A stretch of 64,000 nucleotides of DNA, from the NCBI RefSeq assembly GCF_900115205.1, contig NZ_FOYQ01000001.1:1639240-1703239 (forward strand), given 5' to 3'. Within the stretch, counting starts at the first letter, position 1. Every line of letters starts with the position of its first letter. The position numbers were made by a program, and so were the translations under genes. Shown here one piece after another: positions 33,862-41,320 of this stretch. Under the pieces are notes generated by a model. It was given only the letters and a program-made list of their open reading frames with translations, was not told where the DNA came from and did no database searches. Origin of the DNA: Robiginitalea myxolifaciens. Its GTDB lineage: Bacteria > Bacteroidota > Bacteroidia > Flavobacteriales > Flavobacteriaceae.

Positions 33862-34627
33862 TTTTGCGGTAATGCTGATCTTTTCCACCCACCATTCCGG
33901 GTTGGCGTTCCTGAAGTCGGGAAGCAATATGCCTGCTGTAATATCCATACATCACCTCCGGGCTCTTACCCAAGTAATAGAGGAAGTGGATGCGCGCAAA
34001 ATGATACTGCAGGCGCCACACGCCCAGTTCACGGTATTTACGTGCTGAGGTAATCACACTCGACTTAAGGATTTCAAAAGGGTACGCCTTGCTCAGGCGC
34101 CTGATGAATTCGTTGTCTTCATAGATACGATACGTCTCATCAAAACCACCCAGCTGGGTGAACCAGCTTTTTGGGACAAAGAGGGATTGATCCCCGCCCC
34201 GGCAAATCGGATGATTAATCCGCGTCCACCATGCAAAGAAGTTTAGCACGGGATGGTTCCAGTCGAATTTCAGGCGGAAGCAACCCGATGTGAGCGCTGG
34301 CTTTTTCTCCGAATTGAAATGGCAAGCATCCTGGATAGATCGATCAAAGCCTTCAGGGGGAAGGGTGTCGGCATGTAAAAAGTAGAGGAGTTCTCCGGAA
34401 GCTGCGGCAGCTCCCGCATTCATTTGTTTGGCCCGGCCCCGATCCGATTGGATAACCCGGGCTCCTGCTTCACGAGCTACCCGGATACTCTCATCCGAGC
34501 TGCCACCATCGACAACAATAATTTCCGTTACTGCATCCGTAATACAGCGGGCGCGGAGCAGGGGCAAGGTATGCCTGAGGTTTTTCGCTTCGTCAACAAC
34601 TGGAATAATCAGGCTTATGCGGACCAC
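33845..34627 (-). CDS. TIGR04283-type glycosyltransferase of arsenosugar clusters
   Basis: 260-residue GT2 enzyme: LIIPVVDEAKNLRHTL, VVDGGSSDES, LHADTLPP as the DXD-type motif, and a CFRLKFDWNHPVLN..GGDQSLFV segment typical of the TIGR04283 group found with arsenosugar genes. It starts one base before the ArsM stop, so translation is coupled. Proposed role is adding a sugar or alcohol aglycone to the arsenoriboside; this is inferred from genomic association in the family rather than assays. Its 3' end overlaps the amidase gene by 17 bases. Confidence 0.78.
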   Translation of the reverse strand: MVRISLIIPVVDEAKNLRHTLPLLRARCITDAVTEIIVVDGGSSDESIRVAREAGARVIQSDRGRAKQMNAGAAAASGELLYFLHADTLPPEGFDRSIQDACHFNSEKKPALTSGCFRLKFDWNHPVLNFFAWWTRINHPICRGGDQSLFVPKSWFTQLGGFDETYRIYEDNEFIRRLSKAYPFEILKSSVITSARKYRELGVWRLQYHFARIHFLYYLGKSPEVMYGYYSRHIASRLQERQPGMVGGKDQHYRKISPSS

Positions 34628-35593
34628 TTAGCAACAACCTCCTCCGTCGTAATGCCAGGTACTTTCGCTTACGTAGATCTCCGGGTGGGAGGCAGCCAGG
34701 GCAGCTGCGGTTTTATCGCAAACAGCCAGGGGCTGGTTTTGCAGGAGCACGTGGCCTTTGCCGTCGTCAAAGAGTTCCTCCTTACCGTAATACACAGCAG
34801 ATTTCCCGGTGAACACACAAGGTCCGTCTTCCGGCATCGGATCTTTAATGGCAGCTACCTCCACCGATTCGATGGGTATGATCTGGTCTACATCGTAATG
34901 CTGCGGACTCAGGATGCGATACAGGCGACGGGCGCGAACTTCAATCGTTCCAAAGCCGGCGTCCGTAAGTACTTTTAAATATTGTTGAAGCGGGATACTA
35001 CCTGTAATACATAAGGCGCGTAACCTGTCGTCGTTACGCAGGGTATCGCTCAAAGGGTATTCGCAAACCGGGTCGCTCATTACCAGGCGCCCGTGAGGTT
35101 TCAGTACCCGATACATTTCTGATACTGCCTTGCGAAGATCTGCTTCTTTAAAAATATTGAAGAGGCAATTCTGGGCAGCCACATCTACACTTTCATCCGC
35201 AACGGGCAGCGCCAGGGCATCTCCCTTTACCAAATCCACAAAGTCACTGGAAAACCAGGGATTCTCCTGCTCAGCAACTTTGAAGTTTGCTCGTGAAGCT
35301 TCCAGCATTTCATCGACCACATCTACGCCGATCACCCCTCCTTTCTGACGGGAGAAATACGAAAATTGGAGTAATTCCATACCTCCACCTACGCCTACAT
35401 AGAGCACTTTGGGATCGCCTATGAGGTCCTGGGCACTAACCGTACTTCCACAGCCGTAATTCATCTCCTGCATAATGCGCGGGACGGATAATCCGGGTAA
35501 TTGCCAGATCGGATTGGTGGTACAGCACAATCCTACATCAGGGGTTATGGCTGCGTCGCGATATAGTTCTTCTGTGGCTTGCAAATAGCTCAT
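34628..35593 (-). CDS. arsM: Arsenite S-adenosylmethionine methyltransferase, arsenosugar type (ArsM)
   Basis: Methylates arsenite with SAM. 321 aa: LYVGVGGGMELL is the SAM loop at about residues 64-75, with VDVVDEMLEAS and VAAQNCLFNIF following. Cysteines expected to bind As(III) are Cys23-Cys24 (GLCCTTNP), Cys48 (NYGCGST) and further ones at about 146 and 171; the protein ends in GGGCC. The CCTTNPIW start is characteristic of the arsenosugar-pathway ArsM subfamily rather than stand-alone detoxifying ArsM. Followed directly by a TIGR04283 glycosyltransferase, and 60 bases downstream of a purine nucleoside phosphorylase gene. Confidence 0.85.
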   Translation of the reverse strand: MSYLQATEELYRDAAITPDVGLCCTTNPIWQLPGLSVPRIMQEMNYGCGSTVSAQDLIGDPKVLYVGVGGGMELLQFSYFSRQKGGVIGVDVVDEMLEASRANFKVAEQENPWFSSDFVDLVKGDALALPVADESVDVAAQNCLFNIFKEADLRKAVSEMYRVLKPHGRLVMSDPVCEYPLSDTLRNDDRLRALCITGSIPLQQYLKVLTDAGFGTIEVRARRLYRILSPQHYDVDQIIPIESVEVAAIKDPMPEDGPCVFTGKSAVYYGKEELFDDGKGHVLLQNQPLAVCDKTAAALAASHPEIYVSESTWHYDGGGCC

Positions 35594-35653
35594 AGGGGAT
35601 AGTTTGAGTAGTGGTTAAATGTAGGTGAATTAGTGTAAAAAAGTATCACGACC

Positions 35654-36469
35654 TTACATAGCCGCTATAACTTTTTTGAAAAGTTTTACCAGCCGGGGTT
35701 CGGCTGCGGCAGCAATTTCCAGGATTTCCGCCACATTGATTGGTTCCAGGTTGTCCGGATCGCATTCGTCGGTCAGCACGGAAACGGCGGCAACGGGAAG
35801 CTTCAAATGATTGGCGACGATGACCTCGGGCACGGTGCTCATTCCTACGGCATCGGCACCCAGGGTTTTCAGCATGCGATATTCCGCGCGGGTCTCCAGT
35901 TGCGGCCCAACAACGGAGGCATAGACCCCTTTGCGCAAAACGATGTCCTCCTCGTCGGCGGCTGTTTCCAGGGCCTTGCACAAATCTGAATCATACGGCT
36001 TGCTCATATCTACAAAGCGCTCGCCGAATTCGGCAACATTCTTAAAGGCCAGGGGTGAACCACCCTGCAGGTTTATGTGGTCGTCGATCAGCATCAAATC
36101 GCCCTTCTTAAATCCGAGATTAATGGCGCCGGCTGCATTCGAAATCAATAATTTCTTTATCCCAAGCTCCCGCATCACGCGGATCGGGTAGGTAATGTCT
36201 TTAAATTCATATCCTTCGTACAGGTGGAAGCGACCTTGCATGACCACCACTTTTTTCCCGGCGATTTCCCCATAGATGAGTTTACCGCTATGAAACTCCA
36301 CGGTAGCCAGGGGGAAGTAAGGGATATTGTGATAATGGGCAACGGTTTGTTGTTCAATCTCAGCGACCATCCGACCCAGGCCGGTGCCTAGTACAATACC
36401 AATTTCAGGGGCTTCAAAGCCTTTCCCCCGGAGGAAGGCAGCGGATTTATCGAGTTGCTTCTGGGTCAT
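35654..36469 (-). CDS. Purine-nucleoside phosphorylase
   Basis: Phosphorolysis of purine nucleosides to base and ribose-1-phosphate. 271 aa, trimeric PNP-I type: GIVLGTGLGRMV, the FHSGKLIYGEI and MQGRFHLYEGY substrate segments, SNAAGAINLGFKKGDLM, and GMSTVPEVIVA near residue 195. Inside an arsenosugar-type cluster it may remove adenine from an arsenic-modified adenosine instead of serving ordinary salvage; that is inference from context. Its start overlaps the TIGR04282 gene stop by 4 bases. Confidence 0.92.
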   Translation of the reverse strand: MTQKQLDKSAAFLRGKGFEAPEIGIVLGTGLGRMVAEIEQQTVAHYHNIPYFPLATVEFHSGKLIYGEIAGKKVVVMQGRFHLYEGYEFKDITYPIRVMRELGIKKLLISNAAGAINLGFKKGDLMLIDDHINLQGGSPLAFKNVAEFGERFVDMSKPYDSDLCKALETAADEEDIVLRKGVYASVVGPQLETRAEYRMLKTLGADAVGMSTVPEVIVANHLKLPVAAVSVLTDECDPDNLEPINVAEILEIAAAAEPRLVKLFKKVIAAM

Positions 36470-37092
36470 TTTGAAATATGCGTTATGTAGGGTTTGAATT
36501 CAGGGCGGTGGGCGATATCCTCATACCGGTCCACGTCATTTTTTTCTGCCAGTAAAGATACCGGAATTCCTTTCAGGTCGCTCAGGGTGTCGGCCAGAAC
36601 TTCGGGGCCACCCCAGGCTTTTCCACTGAAGATTTGCCCAGGTACTTCCACCAGGCCAACCAAATAATAACCCCCATCGGAAGCGGGTCCCAGGACTACC
36701 TTTTGTGACTGAAGTGCTGCAAAGGCATCGCTCAGGACCTGGGTATCTAAATCCGGGAGGTCGCTGCCAATCAGCACAACGCGTTTATACCCGGCATGGA
36801 AAGCCTCCATGAAGGCATTTTGCATTTTTTCACCCAGGTCCGAACCCTGTTGGAGTTTGTATTCAAAGCGCTCTGGGTTCCAGAATTCCCCGGTACCCAG
36901 GGCTTCTGTGAAATAGACGAATTTGTCGGCTTCCTGAAATGATTCCGCTTGTGATGCGGTGTGTCTCAAGAGGTGTTTGTATACCTCCAGGGCGGCCTGA
37001 TCGCCTATAGTGGCGGCAAGTCGCGTTTTGCATTTCCCGAGTTCCGGGTTTCGGGTAAAGATCAGCAGGGCCTGGTCAGCAGTTGGAGTCAA
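36466..37092 (-). CDS. TIGR04282-type glycosyltransferase (DUF2064) of arsenosugar clusters
   Basis: 208-residue nucleotidyl/glycosyltransferase-A-like protein of the DUF2064 family: LLIFTRNPELGKCKTRLA at the N-terminus, RVVLIGSDLPDL at about residues 108-119, and LGPASDGGYYLVGL at about 134-147. Members with these motifs co-occur with arsenosugar genes and are named TIGR04282. First gene of the four-gene set 37092 to 33845. An inverted-repeat terminator lies just upstream (37108-37143), separating it from the micro-protein genes. Confidence 0.8.
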   Translation of the reverse strand: MTPTADQALLIFTRNPELGKCKTRLAATIGDQAALEVYKHLLRHTASQAESFQEADKFVYFTEALGTGEFWNPERFEYKLQQGSDLGEKMQNAFMEAFHAGYKRVVLIGSDLPDLDTQVLSDAFAALQSQKVVLGPASDGGYYLVGLVEVPGQIFSGKAWGGPEVLADTLSDLKGIPVSLLAEKNDVDRYEDIAHRPEFKPYITHISK

Positions 37093-37107
37093 AGGTCTAA
37101 AATTAGG

Positions 37108-37143
37108 AAACCCCCGACCGGAATATTCCAGTTTCGGGGGTTT
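37108..37143. terminator. Bidirectional intrinsic terminator
   Basis: 10-bp stem AAACCCCCGA / TCGGGGGTTT whose interior holds a second palindrome, GGAATATTCC. T-rich on both flanks. It ends the minus-strand micro-protein transcript at 37186-37538 before the glycosyltransferase gene. Confidence 0.8.
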
Positions 37144-37185
37144 TCATTCCTAGTTGCAAATATAGGATTTGCAAACTACTGCTTC

Positions 37186-37317
37186 CTAGTAAGGGATCCA
37201 GCGCCAGGCATAGGCCATGGCAGCCAGCAAATACATGCTAAAGAGGATTGCCGTTCGGAATTTATAAAGCATCCTTCCCATGCCAGTCAGGGTGCTTTGT
37301 AAACTGTGATCTCGCAT
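37186..37317 (-). CDS. 43-residue putative single-span membrane micro-protein
   Basis: ATG at 37317, TAG at 37186-37188. Starts MRDHSLQSTLTGMG; residues about 22-38 (TAILFSMYLLAAMAYAW) form one hydrophobic span, after a basic RMLYKFR stretch giving a cytosolic N-terminus. Family not recognised. It is downstream (50 bases) of the 56-residue micro-protein on the same strand and upstream of a terminator, so the two make a plausible mini-operon. Could be a chance frame, but the topology and position are protein-like. Confidence 0.5.
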   Translation of the reverse strand: MRDHSLQSTLTGMGRMLYKFRTAILFSMYLLAAMAYAWRWIPY

Positions 37318-37367
37318 TATAAGGGTCTTTTTGAGTTAAGGGTAGTCTTTTGAGCCAGAGTCATTCC

Positions 37368-37538
37368 TTAGTCCCAGACAAATCCGGTAGACAAACGGAA
37401 TACGAAGGCGTAAAGCACTACGAAAAACATAGCAAAACTGAACCAGGCAAAAATCTTGAAGTAGTTACGCACTAAAAGGTTACCCAGGTTTTTAAAAGCT
37501 TCGAGATAGATCTCTTTAATGAGTAGTGTTGTCTTCAT
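37368..37538 (-). CDS. 56-residue micro-protein, copy 1 (possibly DUF6747-like)
   Basis: ATG at 37538, TAA at 37368. Starts MKTTLLIKEIYLEAFKNLG, an amphipathic helix, then one TM span at about residues 31-48 (WFSFAMFFVVLYAFVF) and a short tail ending STGFVWD. A paralogue at 39986-40156 is identical at 46 of 56 positions. Short flavobacterial proteins of this form are annotated as DUF6747 in my recollection; function unknown. High conservation between copies shows it is a real gene despite its length. Confidence 0.8.
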   Translation of the reverse strand: MKTTLLIKEIYLEAFKNLGNLLVRNYFKIFAWFSFAMFFVVLYAFVFRLSTGFVWD

Positions 37539-38051
37539 AATAAATTAAGATTATCGGGGTTAATGTTTTTTGTTTGGTTCAAAGATGCGGGCACTATTTT
37601 GATTTTGTCCCGAGAATGGATTTCAGGGAGGAAAACCTCGACTAAGTACCTTTTTTTCGCCGGTTGACCGAAAAAACGAGCAATTGGCCGATTGAGGACA
37701 ATTTTGGTTCCGACGACCATTCTGGAAAATCATCGATAAACGGCATACCAGATGTTGCGAAAGTGCTGAAATCTGTTGTGAAGCCTCAAAAAAGAAAACC
37801 GGCACCCCCCCAGGTGCCGGTTATAACCAAACTAACTCAACTTTGCTTTGCAATGAATGAGAGTCAAATCTAGGCATTCCTGCTGCGCGCCGGGTTAGAC
37901 TTTTGTAAACCTTATGTTTTGGTTTTGTAAATATTCCGGCAGAATTCCCCTGGCCGGCGCCATGCCCTAACTTTCTGCTAACTCAAATACTAATATTTGA
38001 TCACGAGGGCTTTACCATAAGTTCAAATAACCCGCCTGATCTTTGTATTCC
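37539..38051. other. 513-base intergenic stretch without a recognised gene
   Basis: Contains a minus-strand-oriented hairpin terminator (37797-37822) but no convincing gene. An exact TAnnTTTG match on the minus strand (37865-37872) and an 18-codon frame ending just before the hairpin are seen, but neither is enough for a call. A GATCTTTG box at 38038-38045 probably drives the LpxH-like gene. Confidence 0.6.
37797..37822 (-). terminator. Strong hairpin terminator with no assigned upstream gene
   Basis: Perfect 10-bp stem AACCGGCACC / GGTGCCGGTT with a 6-base C-rich loop. The U-run (TTTTCTTTTTTG) is on the minus-strand side only, so it stops transcription coming from 37823-38040, where no protein gene is recognised. 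Confidence 0.75.
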
Positions 38052-38897
38052 ATGAGACGCAAACGTTCTGTTGACCTCGTGGTCCTTTCCGACATCCATC
38101 TGGGCACTTACGGCTGCCATGCCAAGGAACTCCTTCGCTACATGAAATCTATTCGCCCGAAGCAGGTGATCCTCAACGGGGACATTGTAGATATCTGGCA
38201 ATTTTCAAAAAGGTATTGGCCTAAATCCCACATGAAAGTAATTAAGCGACTACTGCAATGGACTTCCGAGGGGGTGCCCGTGTATTATGTCACGGGTAAC
38301 CACGACGAAATGTTGCGAAAATTCAGCGGATTTGAACTGGGGAGTTTCCAAATCGTCAATAAGGTAGTATTGGATCTGGAGGGTAAAAAAGCCTGGTTCT
38401 TTCACGGTGATGTCTTTGATGTAACCATGCAACACAGCAAGTGGCTGGCTCGCCTGGGCGCTATTGGATATGATACCCTGATTCTGATTAACCGTGCCGT
38501 AAACTACCTGAGTGCCAAAATGGGTCGGGGAAAGATTTCCATGTCCAAAAGGATAAAGAACAGCGTTAAATCTGCGGTAAAGTTCATTGGCAATTTTGAG
38601 CAAACCGCCGCGGATATCGCTATCGAAAACGGCTACGACTACGTGGTTTGCGGACACATCCACCAGCCGGAAATACGTCAAATCCGGTCAGAAAAAGGAG
38701 AAGTCACTTATTTGAACTCCGGAGATTGGATAGAAAACCTGACTTCCCTGGAATACCACCGCGGTAAATGGCGAATCTACAGTTATGAACAAGATCTGTC
38801 CCTGCAGGCTGCCCCACCAGCCGCAGAGCAGGAAGAACCCCTGGACCTGCGTTTGCTACAGCAGCAGCTCATCCATGAATTCCAACTGAAAGCCTAA
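38052..38897 (+). CDS. UDP-2,3-diacylglucosamine diphosphatase-like metallophosphoesterase (LpxH-like)
   Basis: Predicted to cleave UDP-2,3-diacylglucosamine to lipid X in lipid A synthesis. From ATG 38052 the protein is 281 aa. Calcineurin-like metal motifs in order: LSDIHLG, LNGDIVDIWQF, TGNHDEML, FHGDVFD and CGHIHQPEI. A TTG at 38043 is also open but lies within the GATCTTTG promoter-like box, so I prefer ATG. A Gln/Glu-rich tail of about 40 residues follows the fold. One base separates it from a glycosyltransferase gene, suggesting a two-gene envelope operon. Other phosphoesterase substrates are possible. Confidence 0.83.
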   Translation: MRRKRSVDLVVLSDIHLGTYGCHAKELLRYMKSIRPKQVILNGDIVDIWQFSKRYWPKSHMKVIKRLLQWTSEGVPVYYVTGNHDEMLRKFSGFELGSFQIVNKVVLDLEGKKAWFFHGDVFDVTMQHSKWLARLGAIGYDTLILINRAVNYLSAKMGRGKISMSKRIKNSVKSAVKFIGNFEQTAADIAIENGYDYVVCGHIHQPEIRQIRSEKGEVTYLNSGDWIENLTSLEYHRGKWRIYSYEQDLSLQAAPPAAEQEEPLDLRLLQQQLIHEFQLKA

Positions 38898-38898
38898 G

Positions 38899-39915
38899 AT
38901 GCGAATACTCTATGCCATACAGGGAACCGGGAACGGACACCTGAGTCGGGCCCGCGCCATTATCCCAGAGCTTTTGAATCGGGGCGTAGACCTGGATTTA
39001 CTGGTTAGCGGTATTCAGGCCGATATCCCTCTGCCTTATGAAGTAAAATACTGCATGCGCGGGATCAGTTTTATTTTCGGCAAACAAGGGGGCGTTGATT
39101 TGTGGAATACCTATTTGCGAACAAATTCCTTCCGCATCCAACAGGAAATCCGCAGCCTGCCGGTTCGGGATTACGATTTCGTGCTTAACGATTTCGAGCC
39201 AATTTCCGCCTGGGCCTGTAAACTCCGAGGGGTACCCTGCGTGGGAGTAAGCCACCAGGCCGCCGTACTCGCTCCTTCGGCGCCCCAACCCGAAAAGCGG
39301 GATCACCTGGGATTATTAATCCTTAAGCGATATGCCCCGGTTAGCCATCAGTACGGCTTCCACTTTCAGGCATACGAACCCGGGATCTATACCCCGGTTA
39401 TCCGTAAGGGCATCCGGAAGGCAAAACTCAGCGATAAGGGACATTATACAGTCTATTTGCCGGCATACTCGGATGGACGCATATTAGAAGTGCTCAGCAA
39501 AATTCCCGATGTGCAATGGCAGGTCTTCTCCAAGCACAGCAAAAAAGCTTATGCCTTTGATAATATAGTGATAAAACCCATCCAGAATATGGGTTTTTTG
39601 GGAAGCGTAAGTACCGCTTCAGGAATTCTATGCGCAGCAGGATTTGAGACCCCCTCCGAGGCGTTGTTTATGGGCAAGAAACTCTGCGTGATACCCATGA
39701 AGGGACAATACGAGCAACAGTGTAATGCTGCCGCTCTTGGCAAAATGGGAGTGCCCGTTGTTGAATTTCTGTCCGAGGAAGCCCTTCCCGCACTCCGGGC
39801 ATGGGTAACCTCCAACCATCGCGTACAGGTAGATTACCCGGATGTTGCCGGGACCGTAGTGGATCGTATCCTTGCTGAAATGAAAGAAGGCAGCCGGGTT
39901 CCGACTGCCTCCTAG
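38899..39915 (+). CDS. GT-B glycosyltransferase family protein (MurG/UGT-like)
   Basis: 338-residue cytosolic GT-B fold protein: ILYAIQGTGNGHLSRARAI glycine-rich N-terminal motif, DFVLNDFEPISAW, and a C-terminal GFETPSEALFMGKKLCVIPM donor-binding segment (about residues 248-267) with the conserved Glu, followed by a QYEQQCNA motif. The family is widespread in Bacteroidota but the acceptor is unknown. Start is one base after the LpxH-like gene, so a role in lipid or envelope glycosylation is plausible but not shown. Confidence 0.82.
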   Translation: MRILYAIQGTGNGHLSRARAIIPELLNRGVDLDLLVSGIQADIPLPYEVKYCMRGISFIFGKQGGVDLWNTYLRTNSFRIQQEIRSLPVRDYDFVLNDFEPISAWACKLRGVPCVGVSHQAAVLAPSAPQPEKRDHLGLLILKRYAPVSHQYGFHFQAYEPGIYTPVIRKGIRKAKLSDKGHYTVYLPAYSDGRILEVLSKIPDVQWQVFSKHSKKAYAFDNIVIKPIQNMGFLGSVSTASGILCAAGFETPSEALFMGKKLCVIPMKGQYEQQCNAAALGKMGVPVVEFLSEEALPALRAWVTSNHRVQVDYPDVAGTVVDRILAEMKEGSRVPTAS

Positions 39916-39985
39916 GCAATATGCTGAGTTAGCAAGTGTATTCTAAACTATTTATTTAGCCTGCTTGTAATTTGCATTTTCAAGA

Positions 39986-40156
39986 CTAGTCAAAGGCAAA
40001 GCCCGTAGACAACCTGAAAATAAAGGCATACAATACCACAAAGAACAGCACAAAGCTAAACCAGGCAAATACCTTAAAATAGTTCTTGACCAGGAAGTTC
40101 CCCAGGTCTTTAAAAGCTTCAGTATATATCTCCTTAATAAGTAGTGTTGTTTTCAT
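39986..40156 (-). CDS. 56-residue micro-protein, copy 2 (possibly DUF6747-like)
   Basis: Starts MKTTLLIKEIYTEAFKDLG at 40156 and ends LSTGFAFD; one TM span at about residues 31-48. Paralogue of 37368-37538 (46 of 56 identical). An upstream ATG at 40195 would add 13 residues not shared by the paralogue, so the shorter start is chosen. Unlike copy 1 there is no 43-residue partner downstream. Copies flank the lpxH-like/glycosyltransferase pair. Confidence 0.8.
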   Translation of the reverse strand: MKTTLLIKEIYTEAFKDLGNFLVKNYFKVFAWFSFVLFFVVLYAFIFRLSTGFAFD

Positions 40157-40265
40157 GGCACTAGTTTTTATGGGTTCTGCCATGTATAGTGCCATCAGGA
40201 TGCCAAACTCAGGAAATGGGCCGAAAATTCGGTGAAATGAAGCCTTAATTAGATAAAAAGCGGAA

Positions 40266-40970
40266 TTACCACGTTTTCAGCAGGATGCGTAAGCCATTAC
40301 GCACTAGTTTTACTTCTCCTCCTTCTTCCTGATGTTTTTCCCAGGCTTTGCTGCTGGCTTCTTTTTCCGCATCACTCCTAAGGCTTCCTACCCCGGCCAT
40401 CGCCGTTTTAAAGTCTTTGAACCCATTGATCACCCAGGCATTGGCACCGTCAGGACCGATACCCGCCGAAATGGTTCCCATCATGTTGAGCCGCCCGTCC
40501 GGGTTGTTGGAGGACTGCATTTCTTTATAGGAGTCCACCCATTTGCCCATATCATCTACATCCAGGAGGAAATAGCGCTGAAACGGATGCTGTACGCTAG
40601 CATCTCCATATTGGGCTAACTGTCTCCCCATGGCAGAGCTGAAGCCGCTTTCCATATGCTGGTTGACCCGTGCGAGAAATAAGTTCCAGGCATCGTTATT
40701 ACCTCCAGCGTACATCGCCCCCATGGCATCCAGGCTTCCGGCAAATACTACAGCATGTGAGAAGTTATTTTCACTGTCGTTAAAATGATTCTCCCATAGG
40801 GAAACCATGACACCTTCGGGTTTGTTCTTCGAAAAATAATCATCGAACAAATCGTAAACTGTGGAAACATCCTGTGATTCTACATTGAAATTGTAAATCG
40901 TAAAATAAGTGTCCTGCGCGCTACAGACGAATCCGAGAAATAGCGCAATAATTAGCACTGATTTTTTCAT
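40266..40970 (-). CDS. Secreted hypothetical protein with two similar alpha/beta halves
   Basis: 234 aa from the ATG at 40970, which begins a signal peptide (MKKSVLIIALFLG, cleavage after CSAQ). I do not recognise the family. Two halves look related: each starts with a strand ending in a Phe/Tyr-rich edge (TYFTIYNF and RYFLLDV), then a helix (VYDLFDDYFS and WVDSYKEMQ), suggesting tandem dimeric alpha/beta-barrel modules. No catalytic motif. Monocistronic with about 250 bases of empty DNA upstream. Confidence 0.7.
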   Translation of the reverse strand: MKKSVLIIALFLGFVCSAQDTYFTIYNFNVESQDVSTVYDLFDDYFSKNKPEGVMVSLWENHFNDSENNFSHAVVFAGSLDAMGAMYAGGNNDAWNLFLARVNQHMESGFSSAMGRQLAQYGDASVQHPFQRYFLLDVDDMGKWVDSYKEMQSSNNPDGRLNMMGTISAGIGPDGANAWVINGFKDFKTAMAGVGSLRSDAEKEASSKAWEKHQEEGGEVKLVRNGLRILLKTW

Positions 40971-41320
40971 AATAAATTGGTTTAGGTTGTTGATTATCAA
41001 GTATTAGAAGATACAAATTAATCCTGGATCAAACTGCGCTGAAGGGGTCGGATTACCGGATTTGGCAAGGTTCTGTGGGAAAAAGGCTTCTTTACTATCC
41101 GAATTGCCTTCTTATCTGTCCCATTTTTGATTAAATCGCGTGTCTGGGATCCAAAACAACCTGATCCTCAAAGGTATAGATAGACATGCGAAACATTATG
41201 TAACCAACTTGAAAATGAAAAACCCTTCCAGCTGTTGTAGCCTAAAGGGTTTTTGGTTTAAATATGGGTTTTGAATCTACTCCTCGCTATCGATGACTTT
41301 GTAGATGGGACAGGCGAAAT
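40971..41320. other. 350-base intergenic region
   Basis: No gene seen apart from the terminator at 41218-41254. A 23-codon open frame touches the end of the next gene but is too short to call. Confidence 0.6.
41218..41254 (-). terminator. Intrinsic terminator of the 41321-43348 gene
   Basis: 10-bp stem AAAAACCCTT / AAGGGTTTTT with a 17-base loop, followed on the minus strand by TTTTTCATTTTC. Confidence 0.8.

Noticed and set aside
37820-37880. 18-codon minus-strand frame ending just before the orphan hairpin
   Set aside because: Too short and without start signals; the hairpin alone is reported.
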